The notes under the pieces: model-generated
What the model saw: the letters and a program-made list of their open reading frames with translations, nothing else
The model's database searches: none
What the model was told of the DNA's origin: nothing
Part shown: piece after piece, positions 12,549 to 14,147 of the stretch
How positions within the stretch are numbered: the stretch's first letter is position 1
Layout: each line of letters opens with the position of its first letter
Assembly: GCA_963542625.1 (NCBI GenBank)
Contig: CAUTXO010000038.1
Coordinates: 1-14,147, forward strand
Length of the DNA stretch: 14,147 nucleotides
Source: CAUTXO01 sp963542625
GTDB taxonomy: Bacteria > Campylobacterota > Campylobacteria > Campylobacterales > SZUA-545
Direction of reading: 5' to 3'
Made by a program: the position numbers and the translations under genes

Positions 12549-13923
12549 TATTTGGGGTGGGCGCTTTATCGGTGAGCCTAGCGCGCTTTTGAAAGAATTT
12601 AACGCGTCGATTGACTTTGACAAAAACCTTGCGGGGCACGATATTAAAGGCTCGCTCGCGCATTGCAAAATGCTTGCCGCGCAGGGGCTCATTACGCAAG
12701 ATGAGTTTGCGCTAATTTCTGATGGCTTGCGCCAGATCCAAGCCGAGATAGAGCGCGGGGAGTTTAGCTTTTGCGTTGAAGATGAAGACATTCATATGGC
12801 GATAGAAAAGCGTTTGACGGCGCTTGTTGGGCAGGCGGGCAAAAAACTTCACACCGCGCGTAGCAGAAACGACCAAGTCGCCGTGGATTTTAAGATGTTT
12901 GTGCTAGATAGCGCGCGGGGTTTGCGGGCTAGCGTTTTAGATCTTGTGCGCGTTTGCGTGGATATGGCGCGGGCGAACAAAACCGCCTTAATGCCCGGTA
13001 TGACGCACTTGCAGCACGCGCAGCCCATTAGCTTTGCGTATCACATTCTAGCCTACGCGGCGATGTTTGAAAGGGACGCGCGCCGGCTAGAAGATCTTAT
13101 AAAAAGAAACAACTTTTCACCGCTTGGTTGCGCCGCACTAGCGGGCACGCCGCACAATACGGACAGGTTTGCGCTAGCTAAGGATCTTGGCTTTGACGCG
13201 CCTTGTGTGAATTGCCTTGATGGCGTGAGCGACCGCGACTTTGCGCTTGATTTGCTATACGCAATCTCTGTGTTTTTTATGCACGCGAGCCGGCTTTCTG
13301 AAGAGCTTATTTTGTGGAATTCAAGCGAGTTTGGCTTTATTACGATAGGCGATGAATTCACGACCGGTAGCTCGATTATGCCGCAGAAAAAAAACCCCGA
13401 CGTAGCCGAGCTCATTCGTGGCAAAACGGGCAGGATCTACGGCAATTTGGTTGCGCTTCTTAGCGTGATGAAGGCTTTGCCACTTGCGTATAATAAGGAT
13501 ATGCAAGAGGACAAGGAAGGCGTTTTTGATAGTGTGCGGCAGGCGAGCGCGTCGGCTGTTATTTTGGCGCAAATGCTAAAAACCGTTAAGCTAAACAGGG
13601 CAAATATGCTAAGCGCGGCAAAAAAAGGGCACTTGACGGCTACGGATCTAGCGGATTATTTAGTGAAAAAGGGCGTGGCGTTTAGGGACGCGCATTTTGT
13701 GAGCGGTAAGGCGGTGGCAAAGGCTGAGGAAATGGGCGTGGATCTTAGTGACCTTGGGCTGCCGGAGCTAAAAAGCCTTAATGAAAAAATCGAAGACGAC
13801 GTGATGAACGTCATCGCCCTTGCCGCGTCAAAAGAGAGCCGGCAAACCTACGGCGCCACTTCCAGTGCGGCAATTGACAAACAGCTTGAGTATTTTGAGA
13901 GCTTTCTAAGCGCTAATATTTAG
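12538..13923 (+). CDS. argH: Argininosuccinate lyase
   Basis: ArgH splits argininosuccinate into arginine and fumarate, the last step of arginine synthesis, as a cytoplasmic homotetramer of the fumarase/aspartase superfamily. The 461-residue protein carries WGGRF at the N-terminus, HTARSRNDQV (105-114), MTHLQHAQP (155-163) with probable catalytic H157, and the superfamily signature GSSIMPQKKNPD (277-288) with its mobile-loop serines S278/S279. Length is normal. The start ATG at 12538 overlaps the rny stop region by 11 bases and has a purine-rich GGTGGA just upstream. It is co-directional with cyclo-ligase and rny. Identification is secure. Confidence 0.97.
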   Translation: MQNSIWGGRFIGEPSALLKEFNASIDFDKNLAGHDIKGSLAHCKMLAAQGLITQDEFALISDGLRQIQAEIERGEFSFCVEDEDIHMAIEKRLTALVGQAGKKLHTARSRNDQVAVDFKMFVLDSARGLRASVLDLVRVCVDMARANKTALMPGMTHLQHAQPISFAYHILAYAAMFERDARRLEDLIKRNNFSPLGCAALAGTPHNTDRFALAKDLGFDAPCVNCLDGVSDRDFALDLLYAISVFFMHASRLSEELILWNSSEFGFITIGDEFTTGSSIMPQKKNPDVAELIRGKTGRIYGNLVALLSVMKALPLAYNKDMQEDKEGVFDSVRQASASAVILAQMLKTVKLNRANMLSAAKKGHLTATDLADYLVKKGVAFRDAHFVSGKAVAKAEEMGVDLSDLGLPELKSLNEKIEDDVMNVIALAASKESRQTYGATSSAAIDKQLEYFESFLSANI

Positions 13924-14092
13924 GATCTAGATCTTAAGCGGGCAGGGCGCTAGCGTTAGGTCTTTGTGTTTTTATGAGCCCGTGTTTGCTTGTGCTCTAT
14001 GTTAGCGCTTGTGCTTAAGCGTTTAGCCGTTGCTACTGTTAGGTTGTGAGATAAGCCAAGCGCTAGATTTTATTACCTTAGGGCTAACGCAA
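13924..14092. other. Non-coding sequence downstream of argH
   Basis: No gene is visible. Two RGATCY sites overlap just after the argH stop (GGATCTAGATCTT, 13923-13935). A weak 7-bp stem with one G-T pair (AGCGCTT 14004-14010 against AAGCGTT 14017-14023) has no T-tract after it, so I do not call a terminator. The sequence is rich in GCTAGC, TTAGCG and CTTAAGCG words, and the last of these resembles the nearby terminal repeat. Confidence 0.5.
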
Positions 14093-14147
14093 GCGGCAAT
14101 CCACAACTATCGCAATTGCTAAGCGCGTATGCCCCCCTGCTAGCTCT
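14093..14147. repeat. Right arm of 55-bp terminal inverted repeat
   Basis: This is an exact reverse complement of bases 1-55. The sequence on the inner side (GGGCTAACGCAA) does not match the inner flank of the left arm, so the repeat identity ends sharply at 55 bp. No gene or tRNA-like structure was recognised in it. Confidence 0.85.

Overview
The window looks like a chromosomal fragment from a Campylobacter-like member of the Campylobacterota. Every confident gene product reads as the Campylobacter/Helicobacter type. The string response regulator (HP1043/CosR type), 2[4Fe-4S] ferredoxin, Ppx/GppA phosphatase matches the neighbourhood I recall in C. jejuni (cosR, fdx, phosphatase). The order 5-formyl-THF cyclo-ligase then rny is also one I recall from that genus. 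By eye GC is in the upper 40s percent, well above C. jejuni and closer to the high-GC species (C. gracilis, rectus, showae group). This is an inference from recalled sequences; no search was run.

Layout. (a) 1-1104: a 55-bp terminal repeat, a short non-coding strip, and nadA on the minus strand. (b) 1105-5447, plus strand: a compact divergent promoter, plsY, a CosR/HP1043-type regulator, a histidine kinase, a small ferredoxin and a Ppx/GppA phosphatase. The last four genes overlap and look translationally coupled. (c) 5448-5794: a gene-free convergent junction filled with a degenerate ~12-bp repeat built on RGATCY. (d) 10383-5795, minus strand: an operon of a cysteine-depleted SdhB/FrdB-plus-HdrB-like protein, a chemoreceptor with a periplasmic CXXCH haem motif, and priA. 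priA carries an in-frame copy of the same 12-bp repeat in its interdomain linker. (e) 10424-13923, plus strand: 5-formyl-THF cyclo-ligase, rny and argH, each overlapping the next. (f) 13924-14147: non-coding sequence ending in the inverted copy of the 55-bp terminal repeat.

Most genes are housekeeping: NAD synthesis (nadA), phospholipid synthesis (plsY), folate salvage, RNA decay (rny), replication restart (priA) and arginine synthesis (argH). No CRISPR array, transposase, prophage, toxin-antitoxin pair, tRNA or rRNA was seen.

Four signals stand out. First, the RGATCY repeat family fills an intergenic region, invades priA in frame, and sits on a window-wide excess of RGATCY. Second, one protein keeps the outline of a fumarate-reductase iron-sulphur subunit fused to an SdhE/HdrB domain but has lost almost all Fe-S ligands. 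Third, the downstream chemoreceptor probably binds haem c. Fourth, the CosR-type regulator, an orphan in the well-studied species, here has a phosphorylatable Asp and an adjacent kinase. The exactly 55-bp inverted repeat at the two ends most likely marks an assembly break at a genomic repeat.
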